64,000 nt of DNA from Pagrus major (taxonomy: Eukaryota; Chordata; Actinopteri; Spariformes; Sparidae), in the NCBI RefSeq assembly GCF_040436345.1, contig NC_133223.1:15987613-16051612 (forward strand). The letters are read 5' to 3'. The notes under the pieces are model-generated. The model did no database searches and had not been told where the DNA came from. It saw only the letters and a program-made list of their open reading frames with translations. Shown in pieces: positions 12,770 to 26,066 of this stretch. The position numbers were made by a program, and so were the translations under genes. How positions within the stretch are numbered: position 1 is the first letter of the stretch; each line of letters begins with the position of its first letter.

Positions 12770-14530
12770 ATTTTTATTCACAATTTATTTCCAAAATATC
12801 ATTTCAATGGTGATGGTGTTTTATTTCACCTCTTTATTATTCATCTACTGGATGGCATTGCAGTTATATATTTTAAAAAATTAAGCCGATAAAGCTGTAA
12901 TTGTAAGAAACTAGCCGCTCATCTAAAATATCTATGCCACAACCACAGCAGCCATTTTCCTTGTCACACTCAGGGCGGGAAATGCCGGCATAATGTTATG
13001 CTGCTGTGTTCCAGGTTGCAAGTCATTTAAACGTAGGTAATCAGACAAACTGTTGTCATTTAACAGCTTCCCAATTGATCAGCAACTAAAACGATGATGG
13101 ATAGTGAAAATCTGGAGGCACATTCGGCCATATTTCAAGGTTAAACAACATAACTTGATAACTCTTTAGCTGAGGTTTGCATTCAACAACTTCCTTGCTA
13201 ACATTACCGTTTGATTACATCCAGTGTGTTTCAGTTCCAGGTTTAGACAAATGTCGCCAAATGTGTGTTGATATTTCTGAATTAATTTACACCTTTACAA
13301 TCTTATTGCATCAAAACAGGATTAAACAGTAACGTTAGCTAGAATGTGGTTGAATGCTAACGTTAGCTGTTGTCTAATGGAAGCTAATCGGTTTTAAAAC
13401 CTGTGGTTTTACCTTGAAATATGGTCCAGTGTCTCCGGTTCCCCGAGCTCCCAGTTGGGGCAGAGTCAGCTAACACGACCGCTAGCTGCATGGTTAAGTG
13501 AGCTAGTAAGCTAACGGCAGCGATAGTTAGCACCAATAAGTGGTTACTCTGATTTGCTGCCCTCTATTTGTTTCGAGTATGAAACATTTAACTAATGAAC
13601 ATCCCAATGAACGTTGTTCAGTAGTGTTAATTTTCATTTACAAACTATTTCCAAAATGAAATTTGAATGGTCATTTGCAGAGTTTTATTTCACCTATGAA
13701 TCACTAATCTACTGGATGACATTGCATATATATAAAAAAAATGTTAAGTTGTCATTGTGAGAAAGCTAGCTGCTCATCTACAATATATATCCATGCCAAA
13801 ACCACAGCCTTTGTTGTTACTCTTTGCTCTGATTGCTACATGAAAAAAACTATTTAAAGGTGCAAAATGCAAGACAACATTCAAAATTAACTGACATTAT
13901 CAACAGAATACGAAGAAATAAGAGTTTTGTGTAATGTTGAAGACATTTATGTATTGTGTTGCAGAGATATGCTGTCTATTGAAGTTAGCAAGTTAACCAG
14001 CTGGCCCCTAGCCAGTTTGTACCTCAAGTGTTGATAGTCTGACAGTAACCAACACCAACACTCCCCTGGTTCCCCGAGCTCCGGGTCCGGGCAGAGTAAA
14101 CTAATACGACCACTAGCAGTACAGTTAAAGGTGCAATATTTAACAATCGGCCACCTGTTGAAATCATACTCAAAACAAATAGGGGGCAGCATATCACAAG
14201 AGCAACTGCTAACTGCTGCCATCAGCTAGTTAACTGAGTTAGCTGTGCAGCTAGTTGTCCTATTAGGTGACTGGACTGGTAGCTGTCTGTGTTGTTTACT
14301 ATCACCTCTTGAGGCACAAAGTGGCTAACTGGTTAGCATGCTAACTTCAGTAGATATATCTGCGACACAATACACAGCATCTTTAACATAACATCAAAAC
14401 TCTGATTTCTTCACACTCTGTTGATACTCTGGTGATATTCTGCTCCCCATTTGTTTGGAGTATGAATTTGACTTATAGCCAATTCTTTCACATTGCACCT
14501 TCAATTAATGAACTTCCCAAGAAACACTGA
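12770..14530. repeat. Diverged direct duplication, unit about 0.86 kb
   Basis: Ordered blocks recur in the same orientation. TATTTCCAAAAT...CTACTGGATG...ACCACAGC occurs at 12,776-12,950 and again at 13,638-13,808. GGTTCCCCGAGCTCC occurs at about 13,437 and 14,070. CTATTTGTTT.GAGTATGAA followed by AATGAAC.TCCCAA occurs at about 13,560-13,612 and 14,450-14,520. Order is kept but spacing changes because of insertions, chiefly the elements at 13,857-14,500. There is no coding content. Confidence 0.6.
13857..14500. mobile_element. Two AAAGGTGCAATAT-family elements, head to head
   Basis: A forward copy starts with AAAGGTGCAAAATGC at 13,857 and breaks off near 14,136. There a second copy in reverse orientation begins (AAAGGTGCAATATTTAAC) and runs to its inverted end CACATTGCACCTT at about 14,500. 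Shared internal marks, opposite in the two copies, are GAAGTTAGCA.G.TAACCAG, the GAGTATGAATT.AACAGG block and TGCTGCCCCCTATTTG. Relatives of the family lie at 31,317 and 43,660-43,793. Confidence 0.6.
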
Positions 14531-16079
14531 AGGTTTTCTGCAGAATACAGCATCCACCAATAAAGTAAAACATCATGTCCCACCTGTATCGCTCCATAAG
14601 TAAAACGGCCATATGTGCTGTCTAATGTCAGATAAAAAGGCTTTGTCCGATGTGTTTTGTTTTGCCCTGGTTCACCCTAATAACAGTTGCATGCCTGCTG
14701 TCTGCCAGCTGCCGTGCCTGCTGTAACAGCCAGCGCGGTGCTGGAATGTTCCCATGCAGATCCTCTATTCACACACCGACATACAGCTCATGTACACGGA
14801 CAGAAAGGAAGTCAAAGAGCAAAGCAGAGAGCTCCACTTTATGGAGATGCAGATTAAATACAGTTTCTAAACAGCAGACATGCTTAATGTATGTAACTTA
14901 TGACACATAAGGAACATAATTTAAAAAAAAAAACTGCACAATACAGTGCAGAAGTGATCAAATATGCTTGACCACTCACAGATTTAGGTCACAGCGAGTT
15001 TGGAGAGCATATTTGCAGGTATGGCAGATCTGTATCTGAAGAAACACAAATGTGAAAATGTTGAGAAAGTAAACCTGACTTGCTGACTCTGTATCACAGC
15101 CTAAAGTGACATGGAAAGCAAACAAAAAAGAATAAATTAATGAGCACAGCAGATTAAACAAAAAAATATCTTTGGAAATAAGGATGATATTGTCTTTGTA
15201 ACGCTGAAGTTGACCAGTTCAATATTTGCCTTTCGGAGGCTTTTGTGTTTGCCATGTTGGGCAGATGCCCTGTTTGGCCATGAAACAGCCCATTGAGAGT
15301 TGCCACTTGGCCACCAGTGAAAAGGCTGGAATGGATTAGGGGGTGCTCAGAACTCCTTGGATACCGGATACCAGCACACTGGAGTGATGGTGATTGGCAT
15401 TGTTTCTGTGAAGGCCTCATCTTTGTGAAGGAGTGAACGATTTATCCCACAAGTCCACAGAAGTAATGTCAAACATGAGAGATATCTTTATATCTTTAAA
15501 TGCAGACAGCTTACACATCGATGCGCATGTAGATATGCAAAAAGGGGGTTACTTTTGTTTTTTCCACAGTGACACATGTTAGACCACAGACCCCCCATTT
15601 GATGAAGATTTTCGTCCCAGCTTCCCTCGTGTGATGAGAATTTAAAGAAGGTGTATGAAACACAGGCCCAGAATAGTCATGCATTCTGTTATTGTGTAAA
15701 AAAAAAAGGTTGCCTTTTTGCGGGGGGCCCTGTGGAACCCCCTCAAGAACCCCTGGGGACCCCACTTTGATAGAGTATAGATGTCAGACTCTTTGGCCCA
15801 GTTTCCACCTCCATCACCCCTTCAGAAGACAACAGAGTAGTGTGCGTCTCAGTTATTATCATTACATTTAAGTGAACGAGTTAAAGGGGCACTACGTCGT
15901 TTTTGGAGAAGAAATTCTAACTCAGAATTTTAATATTTACAATATATATGAGGTAATAATACAAACTCAGAAATGATGTGAAACAACATTTATGATGATT
16001 CAAACTTGTAAATGCTGATTTTACTTAATCCCAAGTATGACTTTTGACCTCTTTTAACAAAACTGGAGATATGGCATTT

Positions 16080-16760
16080 TCTGGCTACCTGCATGAAATG
16101 TAACTGAGTACATTTACTTGAAGGTGCACCTCGTAAGAAAAGTTTATTTTTGAGTCTCATTCCTAACTTTTCAAAACTGACACTTTGGGACGGCGGTCAA
16201 CCCGTCCCAAAATCCCAAAACATTTTTGACTAGTTGGGAATGATACTCAAAAATCAACTTTTCTTACAAGTAGGACCTTTGGGTAGAATTTTGAGGTATT
16301 TGTACTCTACTAGAGTATTTTGTTTTGTGGCTACTTTATACTTCCACTCCACTCCATTTTGTAGGCAAATAATGCACTTTTTACTGTACTGCATTTATTT
16401 GATAACTTCAGTTTCTAGTTTCTTTGTAGCACAAGAGCCAAAGAAGCACCTTCTTAAATTAATTTATTTTATTAACCAAAAAAACAACAACACAAAGCTA
16501 ATTTTGATAATTAGACAAATGCTGAACATCGGATACAATACTCAACACACATCAATATGTTTAATTGAACTTTTACTTGTACTTTTTCTACTTTAAGTAC
16601 ATTTATTTCCAGGAAATTACTTTTTGATACTTAAGTACATTTTATATCAGATACTTTAAGACTTTTACTCTCAAGTACTATTCATATGAGTGACTTTCAC
16701 TTTGACCAAAGTAACATTTTAACACAATATCATTATTTTTACTCTGGTGTGACTTTTGGG
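16080..16760. repeat. Teleost AAGTACTTTTACT-type repeat, interrupted
   Basis: Recurring GAGTACATTTACTTG, TTTAAGTACATTTATTTCC, CTTAAGTACATTTTATATC and TCAAGTACTATTCA motifs mark a very common teleost interspersed repeat. It is split by the smaller element at 16,121-16,279, so it is the older of the two. Confidence 0.55.
16121..16279. mobile_element. Nested MITE, about 159 bp
   Basis: The left end AAGGTGCACCTCGTAAGAAA is mirrored by TTTCTTACAAGTAGGACCTT at the right. TTTTTGAGTCTCATTCC also pairs with GGGAATGATACTCAAAAA. The flanks (GTACATTTACTTG on the left, GGGTAGAATTTTGAGGTA on the right) read as one continuous host repeat, showing insertion into an older repeat. Confidence 0.7.
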
Positions 16761-17139
16761 TTCTTTTACAACACTGGATATAAGACATCTTCTGGCTACT
16801 TGCATATGAAATAATACTACTACTTGCTTATGAAATATAGTCACACTTTGGAAAACAGGTTCAAAATCTTATCTCATATATTTAATAGTCTTCTAAAAAA
16901 TAGTGTTCAAAGATCATTGGTCGTTTATTTTTCTGATAATCCAACGATCAGCTGCACTTTGCAGCTCTGATGCTGCTCTCTGACCTGTGATGACGCCTCA
17001 CCTGCCTGTTGTCAGTCTGTCACCTCCAGCATTGACCTGCTGTGTGTTTGTGAGCACAGAGGTGCCTTGCTTGAGTTGCATCTTGATCGAAATAAAGTCC
17101 TGATAATATTTGATGACAATCATATCTCTCTCGCGTTTA

Positions 17140-17430
17140 CTGGAGGACTTTGCGCGCAGGATTGCAACTTCGAGATAAAGTGGCCAATGATGAGCCAAGT
17201 GACCAGTGAGACTTCCTGATGAGGACTGAGGAGGAGGAGGGCGAACTCCGTCCTCCCATCAGTAATCCCCCTCTGTGTGACGTCACCCAGGCTGTCTCCA
17301 AAGGGACGCAGCGTTGAGTGTCGGAGCAGCCAGGCGGCCAGTGTGCATCCCAGGACGCAACATCAGCGTAGCCGGGGCTCAACTTTCAGCTGATCGCTTC
17401 ACTTCGGACACTTTGGAAACACTTACCAAG
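17140..17430 (+). promoter_or_regulatory. gpm6b: gpm6b distal promoter and 5' UTR region
   Basis: This segment is locally GC-richer than its surroundings, contains the CRE, and has no clear TATA box within 100 bp of the likely start. It leads into the ATGG|GTAAGT exon. The transcription start cannot be placed exactly from sequence alone. Confidence 0.45.
17278..17285. promoter_or_regulatory. Palindromic CRE (TGACGTCA) in the gpm6b promoter
   Basis: A perfect TGACGTCA lies about 150 bp upstream of the first gpm6b start codon. This is the full consensus site for CREB/ATF-type bZIP factors. Its place in a GC-richer segment just before the first exon makes a regulatory role plausible. Binding itself is inferred. 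Confidence 0.5.
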
Positions 17431-17434
17431 ATGG
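17431..17434 (+). CDS. gpm6b: gpm6b coding exon 1 (distal), four coding bases
   Basis: The exon contributes ATG plus the first G of the glycine codon, followed at once by GTAAGT. Splicing to 43908 gives M-G-C-F-E-C-C. This minimal first coding exon is a hallmark of the PLP/M6 gene family. The acceptor it needs is 26.5 kb away. Confidence 0.85.
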
Positions 17435-18389
17435 GTAAGTCCTGTTCATGTGGCTGAAAGTCGGATATAAATACCGCCTTTCCCCCTTCATGACAGCACG
17501 CTTCATACTTTTTGTTACTGTCGCTCCAACTTTCGGGGCGCGCCGATTGTTTTCTTTCAGCTTCTAGTGCTGCAAACGCAGGCTGTTTACCTGACCCGGT
17601 TTCATGAGAAAATCTGTATTAGAGGGAGAGCAGCCTGCTGAAGCAAGTTGAGGAAAGCGATTAGGCAGATTAAGTCTATCAGGATTCCTGCAGTCAACTC
17701 TGTGCAAGTGTGCGGAGGTGTTAAGTCCAGATCAACTTGCTGCTGCTGCCTTCACTGTCTCTCTTTGCTCAACAGGGCCTGGACTGTTATATTTTATTAC
17801 AGCCTTGCTTTGTTTAATGATGAGTCTTTATTGATCATTATTGGTCAGCAGTGATTGATTAGTTGGTTGTTGTGGTGGTATTTCTGAACCAAGCTGCACA
17901 CAGGATGACACTAACAGGCAACATATTGTATTAGTCAGATGCTCCATAGCTGAAGCCATCTTTGTGTGTTTGTGTGTGTTATGCCTGAGCTTGTTATTGC
18001 TATCTGAATGTCTGTGCTGTCCTGTCTTTAAATCAGCCACAAGTGTTGGCCATCTGTGCTCCCAACCTGCATGGAGAGGAGTGAGGCGCTCATGCTCATG
18101 GATGTTTAGTGACTTCTTGTAAACTTTGCAGCAGTGATAACCTGTGGACCAGATGGGAGAGCACAATGGAAAAACACTCCAAACTTGCTCCCATCCTTGC
18201 TTGAGTTTTGCGTTGCAGCATCTTTTCCCTTGCGTTGTTGGCGGCGGTGCAGCTGAGGCCAGGGAAGAAGAACACTGTGTGCGAATGTGTATCAATGCTC
18301 ATTAATTCGCTCTGAAGCTCCTCACAGAGGCGTCTTTGTGCTCCTAATTTGGAGCCGCTCCTTTGTGAGACTTCAGTGGCTCTTAATGT

Positions 18390-18422
<33 letters not shown>

Positions 18423-21400
18423 AAGAGAGAGAAGTTCACTGAATTGCAAGTTTGTGAGCCCTGTGAACCAGTTCCCCACAGACCCTCATTCACTGTCTCA
18501 TAGAGGATATTACTCGACCTTTTGTGCATTGTCCACTTCCCAAAGCTCCTGTTTTATATTCAAAGAATCTCCACGGCCCTTTTGAGGAGAAACAGCGAAG
18601 CCTGTTGTTAATTTGGAGACATGCAAGTTGCTGTAAAGGTCGCCTTTTGTTGTGTCAGAGGAGCGGATATCACACCGCTGTGCTGTGATTTGCCGTGTTT
18701 CTCGAGAAAAAGCTTTGAAAGCAGAAAAATGGATCGACTTCCCAAAACAAACAGGACGTCTCGAGGCTGATTGCGGAGTGAAGATGTCACTCAGAGGTTA
18801 TATAACTCATGTCTGATTCGATTTTACGCTGACCTTCACCTCGCACAGGGGCCACATGTTTTTCCGAGAGATCCTCCTCTGTCCTCGCCGTGAACGCTGC
18901 AACAGCGCCTGTGTGAAGGATGTGGGAGGATAACTTGGCGTCAGGGCTCGATTCAGAGGGAGAAAGCAAGTCGTTTTCCACAAATATCTTGTCAGGTTGT
19001 TGGTGTTGGTCCTGTGACATTTGGTTGCCAAGAAGCCCCCTTGATAACTAAACACACTGGAGGACAATGTGTTTTCAGTTTCTTAGTAGATGTTTTATCA
19101 TTGAGATAAAGATCTGAAGAGAAAGTTGTTGGCCTGGAGATAAAAATGGCCTTTTTTGCAAGTGATTATACTCCTTTTAGCAAGAAAAGCATGACTGCAT
19201 GCAAAGCTTGATGTTTCATGCTGCAGATTGCAGCCCTCAAGCCACAGAGAAGAAATCTGTCAAACATAAAGATTAAAGGAGCACTACGTAGTTTAATCAG
19301 AAGAGAAAGATCTTCATTGACGGATTTTTTTTTTATGCCTAAACAAACTGAATAAACAAACTCTTTGTTTTCATGACTGAATAAACCTTAAAGGACAACA
19401 CAATGTCATACGGTTTTACTTTGTTTATATTTGGTGGACCCTGCCACCTTTCCAGCTTCCAACATTGTTCTGGAGACCTTATTTTCCTCTGAGAACAGCT
19501 TGTTTATTCAGTTACATTTCTGAATTTCTCATTTATATTGTAAATATTCAAATTCTCAGTTTGAATACTCCAAAACCCTTTTCCTTTCGGAAAACAGCTC
19601 TCAGGCTCACACATAGTGCAGAATTAACCATCTTCTCAATTTATGTCTTTCACAGATACAATCGAATTACTCGCTCAGCATTTAAAGCCGTCTTATGACA
19701 GGACATTCAACTAATCAAATACAGCAAATTACGGACACGGCTTTGAACGCTGTGTCTTTTCTTCTCTGAGCCAGATCCGGGTCACAAAAAAGGAAAAAAA
19801 GAAAAAAGAAAAGGGAAAGATTGTTTTTCCTTATGGAAACCTTCTAGTCAGAGTGTTTTCTATTCAGCGTGGTGGTCTTGTGGAAAAGGCCACAGAGGCT
19901 GGATGCAAACCAGATCCAAATGTTACATCATTGTTTCTGAGGAATTCAAGAAAAAGAGAGTTAATCACAGCTGACAGTGTTGAATGTGTCTCTAATTAAA
20001 CATCTCGCTGTAGCTCGACGGCTCAGCTGTTCTGACTCAGAGTTTGCAAGTGAGCAAATAGAGGCCTAAGTGTTAATCTAACGATTACAGTGAAGACTTC
20101 ATGATACGATCGATTCTGTTCTTCAGTGATCCACAAACACAGGAGATGGACAGTGACCTTCATAATGATTTCTGCGTGTGTGTCTGTGAAGTGTCTCCAA
20201 AGTATCGGCTCTCTCGCGCTCTTTAATGTTGCGCATTCCTCCTCCATCTGAACTAGGATGTCTGGAAAGTGTCTGATTATTTAGCTCACACATCAGCAGC
20301 AGCAGCAGCGTTCACCATCACAGGCACATGGACTGTGTGTGCTGTGACCCTGCATCCTGTGTCTGAGGAGAGGAAAGACCCATGACTGCTAATCCCGAGC
20401 CAGCGGAGGTGTTTTATGCGGAATCAACAGGTTGTCAACTGATGGCAGAGCAATAACAGAGATCCAGATAATTTCCCCTGTCCTGCTTTTAGTTGACTCA
20501 TGGAGATAGTGTCCTCAGAGGCACACTGTAATGTCCCGGTCATGCTTCTGTATCCAAGAGACAAAAACACAAGAAGAGTCTGTGAGAATGAGTCACTGCA
20601 GAGATGGTCAAAGGGTGCTGGGAGCGAAAGTGAACTTTGCTGTTTTGGGCTCGTTTGAATCAAAGCATGTTAAAGGAACAGTTCGCCCAAAAATGAAAAT
20701 TCAGTCGTCATCTACTCATCCCCATGCCAATGGAAATCAGGTGAAGTTTCGTAGTCAACAAAACACTTCTGGAGCTTCCAAGCTAAACAGCGTTGCAGCA
20801 TTTTCCTAAAGAACTGAAAAAGATGACTGACTTTTCATTTCTGGGTGAACTGTTCCTTTAACTCCAAAAAGATGACTCCCTGAGTCTGAAATGTGGTTCA
20901 GTCTAAATAAAGTACGCGCTAACCTTTTGATGACTGATCCCACATTTTTATGTCACCATCAATAATTCCTAAATTGCTTCTCGTCTTCGGTTTGCGATCA
21001 TTAATTACACTGAATCTCCTCCATAATGAGGTAGTCGCTGACATAGTTACATGATTTCTGGGCTTCCTTCCATTTGGCATAGGATATGACCGAGCATCTT
21101 CGGTAATTATACAGATGATGAGGCCCTTACAGTACTTTTTTGCAACCGTGCATCAGCTAAAAAACAAAAAAGGAGACCCCTTTTTTCCCTGAAGTTCAAT
21201 CAAGACTTCATTCATCTCCTGCTTCCCTTCCCGCTCCTCTGAATCCTCCCTCATCCCCCTCTCTCTCTCTCTGTCTCTCTGGGTTTCCTTTCCTCTCTCA
21301 TCTTCACTGCTTTTTGTTTCTCTCCAGCAGTGCAGGTCTGCCAGAGCAGTCATGTTAATTTGTTGAGCTTAATAACTCCTCCGACGACAAAGGGGGCCAT

Positions 21401-24400
21401 TGAGTATTGTGACACGAAATGATAGGAATAGAAGTTCCTGAGTGGGGATGCTTGTTCAAGCATGTGCCTCGGCCGTCACTTTTACTAAAAGCCCATTCAC
21501 GGTTGAGCTGAAGTGGGTGCGTGGGTGACTCTCTCTCTCACTGTGTATGTGTGTGTGTGAATGTGTTTGTGTGTGTGCAAGTTCAACCTTGTTAGAAAGA
21601 TGTCACAGTTGCGCTGCCACATGGTAGAAGCAGGATGGCATTTCCATATCTGAAAATATCCTATATGCAAAAGACCACAGGCTTTCAGATGTGCACATGC
21701 AGCTGAACCCTGGTGTCATAGAAAATATGCCAAAGATACAATCTGGCCTTTATCTTATCTGCAAGACTTCCGAAAAACACCCACGATTTTCAAGGTTAAA
21801 CTGCCAAATACATGCATAATAAAGTCTCTTTTTTCCCCCCAGTTTTACAATATGTTGGCGTCAGTGCATGTTCACACACATCGAGTGCGGAGGTGATATT
21901 TGCCAGCGGAGCAGCAATCTGTATCAGTGTTTTGTTCACAGTCAGATGATTGTTCCAGAAGGCCTCTGGGAGATAATGGGGCTGGCGAAAGCAAAGAGCC
22001 CCTGCAGCTGATGAACATGCACTCACTCATTCAACAGGCATTCAGCCCCACTGCAGGATTTTCTGCTATCTACAGTAAACCACATCGCCGCAACCCTGTA
22101 TGACCGCATTTGATCCACTCTCCGTCACATGAGCAGGGGGACATTGATTAAATAGTCAATAATGTTTTCCCGCAATGACCTCTTTTCTCTCGCCCAGTCT
22201 TGTGTAAGCAAGTAAATAGATCATAATGCAGCCATTGAATGGAGTGATTGCTCCACACTGAATCATGCCTGTGGCAGAGAGACCCGTGCTACATGTAGCT
22301 AATGCCTCTACTCTGTGATGGTCAGGATCTGGGCCAGAGGATTAGCATTGGGTGGGCACTAGGGTTAAATGCCAGGGCTAGTTGCACTCTAAAGTTGAGT
22401 TCAGGCTGATGTTAGCCTCGCGTGAAAAAGGTCATCCTCCTTATTTATTTGAATTAGGTTAACAAAATATTACAAAACAAAAAATAACAGTGTTGTTCTG
22501 TAAGTTGAGCCTGGCTCAGCTGTTAGATGAGCCTTCAAACTTACTGATCCGTTACTCTAACTGGACTTCCTGGATCGTAATTTAGTACAAGAAGCAACAC
22601 GCCCCCATCATTGGAACCCCTTTTATTGTTTTAACAAAGTTGTTTTTGGTGAAGCGCAAATCCACTGTGGTGTCCCTAAGTGGTTTGTGGACCACTGTTT
22701 TCTAGCCTCGAGTTTGGAATTAAGGCTGTCGTTTTTGGAGCCAGAAGTGACCAAATTTGGACAAGAGGGTGTTAAGGATATCCTGATTGGATCTGATTGA
22801 GAATTCGAAGACACATGTATTAGCAACTTGTCAATCACAAGGCATCCATGCCCCAAAGCAGACCTACTTTCTTGTCTATTTTGGTCTAAATGAGACCATA
22901 ATTTACAAAATGAACGTCAAACTGTATTGTAGAAGGCTTGCAACTAGCGATTGAGACCATGAACTCATCAGGAAACTGTTTACTGATAAATCAAGTGAGA
23001 AGCAGGGCCATTTTTTCATAAGCTTACATACAATCATACTTCTTTTTGGCCATTAGAGAGAATGCAGATGTAAGGCACTGGCACGCATTGGCTTCACTGT
23101 TCAGACCCAGTATTTCAGCTAAGCTGTTCGGCTCTTTCAACACTGTGTATACGTTCTTCCTGTTTCGGAACAAAGTGCATGTCGTGTTTTGGAAGTTTCA
23201 CAAACTTCTTATTTCATTATTAAGGATCTGGATGCGACCACAGTTCAGATGTGAAAGTGGTTAGGTGAAATGAGAAGAATAATAGGGGCCTCCCAGCTAA
23301 TTTCCCTGTAAGATCATCTGTGAGGAGTGAGAGCAGAATGCATTAGTCTGCTTTTCAACTGTGGGAGCTTGTAGGATTGAGCTGTTGGCTGTGTGCCCAC
23401 TGAGTGTATTCAACCCTCCACAGATAGGTCTTTGTCCTCGCCGCTTTTACGCAGCTGCTAAACAACCGTAAGACAAAAGCATCTGGGGTACCCCAGCACA
23501 CCAATGAGAAATGTTCACCATATGAAGAGCCGTGCCAGACAGCCTGAGACTATTTGGATGCAGCCAAATGCTACGCTTGGGATGAATTAAGCAGGAATTT
23601 AAATGACTTTCTCTTTACCGCTATAGTCAGGATTATATGTAAAATCCTACTTGAGAAACTGAAAGATGTTTTTGTGATGATACCGTTCCAAAAGCAAAAC
23701 TTGCAAAGACTTATTTCTTCTTTTTTGTTGTGTTACGTGTCTTAGATGAAATGCACATGACTCCTCTTTGCTCATGTTGTTGTGATGCGGTGCTGCATGT
23801 GACACACTGAAACCAGAGTTAGAGGCCACTGGACACACACACTCTCTCTCTCTCATGCCAGGAATCACTTTCCTGCCCAAGAAGAAAAAAAAAAGGTTTC
23901 CAAGGGAGAGTTTTCATTGTCTGCTTATTATCCTCCGGAGAAAGGCTTGATCGGCAGGAAGAGGCACTTCTGCCAAGCAGATGAAAATCTGCAATAGCAG
24001 AGCTTCAATAAAGCGACAGCTGCAGGAAACCCAATAGCTGAGGGACGGCTGTTTGCTTCAGAGACAGACTGTTTGGGGGTTTGAGAAGATGGATTTCAAT
24101 TTGACTAAACTGTTGAACGCTGGATTTGAAATAAATGAAACTGGCATACTCTGAACCCACATTCATTCTGTATCTTGTGATGCGTTTACCATTTGCACAC
24201 CTCATGGGTTTTTAATGCTTTTGTCACTTACTGTAGGTTCACTTGGTTGAAAAGGAAAGGAGAAAAATACCAGCTAACGGCAGCTTCAGGGGAGAGGAAA
24301 TCCCAGATGTTGCTGTCTGAGAAACAGCTCGACCCCCTAACCACACGCAGGCCAGAGAAGAGATCAGTTAGCAGTGTTAATATCGCAGCTACACCACCGA

Positions 24401-26008
24401 GAGGCCTCATAAGTCATCTTAGCTTTTGACCTCTACTCTATGGGAAAACAATACTGCAACAATAGAGCGGCCACAGCTGAAAATGGGAAAGTGATGGTGT
24501 GAAGGAACGGAGCATCTGGAATGTACAGAGCAAGTGTGAAAAATGTGTGAAAGCTTGTAGATGTGTTTCTACAGATCTTTGGAAATTTTCCTGGAAAAGA
24601 TATAGAGCATCATTTTCTATATTTAATGTTTTTCAAAGTCATTTGAAAGTGAAATATGACATGTTAGCGATATTTTTGAGTACTTTTTCACCTTCTTGGA
24701 CAGTGTGTGAGGTTGAAAGGCAGACAGGAAGTGGGGGAGAGATGCAACAAAGGTCGCCGTCTGGAAACTCTTTTAACAATCAGTTTATTGTTTGTCATTT
24801 TTCAAGCAGACATGTCAAACATTTGTTGGTTCCAGCTTCCTAAATGTAACAATTTGCTGCTTTTCTTTGTCATTTATGGTAGCATATGAACAGTCTTTAG
24901 GTTCTGGATGATTGGTTGGACAAAAGCAGCAATTTGAAGACATCACTTTGGGCTTTGGGAAGTAGTGATGAGCATTTTTCACAATTCTTCGACATTTCCT
25001 AGACTTTACGATGTAAGTCTAAGAAAACTGGTGTGTTTTTTCAGCGTTAAAGCATGTAAACCTCTTCTAGTAGTAACCCAAACTAAAATTATGAGCCTCA
25101 TATGTCTCCTATAATGTATTATCACAGTGGCGTGTGTGTGTGTGTGTGCAGCATGCATCATGTATTTCCATCTACGGAGACGTCCACATCATCTGAGTGA
25201 TGGAGTGTGCACAGAAAACATTCCTGAGAGTGTAAATGTTTAGACGCTGATAGTGATGAAGCGACTACATCACATCAGACGGTGCCATAAATGGGCTCTG
25301 CTTTGCGCTGTGGATGCTCTCTCATGTCCAGGATGATGGACAAAATGTCATTACAGCCTCTGCTGTTGGAAAACTGCCTATCAGTGCTTAAAGCAATAAA
25401 GTAATGGATTGACCCACTCTCGCAGAGGTCAGCCAGGGGGAGAGCATAAACCGACCACTAGAGATTAGCTTCTATCTTTCTGTTGTGATGAACTGTTTTT
25501 TTTCCACTCATTGTGAAGCACTTAGTCCGCTTCTTAACTGTGAATCTGAGGACAAACGCGTCTCTGCGGGGGTGGAAGTGTCAGGTTCAGGTTACGGCTG
25601 ACTCTGTGTCCTTCCAGGATCCAGCCGCAGGACGCAGGGCTTTGAGACACGAGGACAGCCTCGTGTAACAATGGCATTAAAGTGATCCCTGTGTCATCTG
25701 CTCTGTTGTCATAGCGCTGGTGATGAATCCCGACTGGCTGGGGCTGAGAAGGAGGAGCGTTTCTGCTCCTTCTAATGAGGGGGAACAGTGCTGGAGGGTT
25801 TGAAAAGGGTAATGTCTTGGGTCAGGGGTGAGAGGTTGGCAGCATGAGGCGGAGGACAATAGGAGCGGCGGGAGCGACGCAGAGAAAGAAATCCCAGCAG
25901 CTGGGACAGACAGAGAGGAGGGCGGGGGCTGTTCATGGGAAGCAACCCCAAGATTAGCTGGAGAGTCTCGACTGATGTCTCCATGTCTCGATGCTTCATT
26001 ATGTCTCT

Positions 26009-26066
<58 letters not shown>

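Larger units (their letters stand above)
476..17270. other. Intergenic region with no recognisable gene
   Basis: No open frame here resembles a known protein, and the open frames present are short and lack convincing splice signals. The sequence is a patchwork of unique AT-rich DNA and short interspersed repeats, listed separately. As the region 5' of a neurally expressed gene it is a plausible home for distal enhancers, but no specific enhancer can be shown from the sequence alone. Confidence 0.6.

Noticed and set aside
17828-18295. 155-codon minus-strand open frame, with an overlapping 127-codon frame
   Set aside because: It lies in gpm6b intron 1 next to the GA microsatellite, has low-complexity segments and resembles no known protein.
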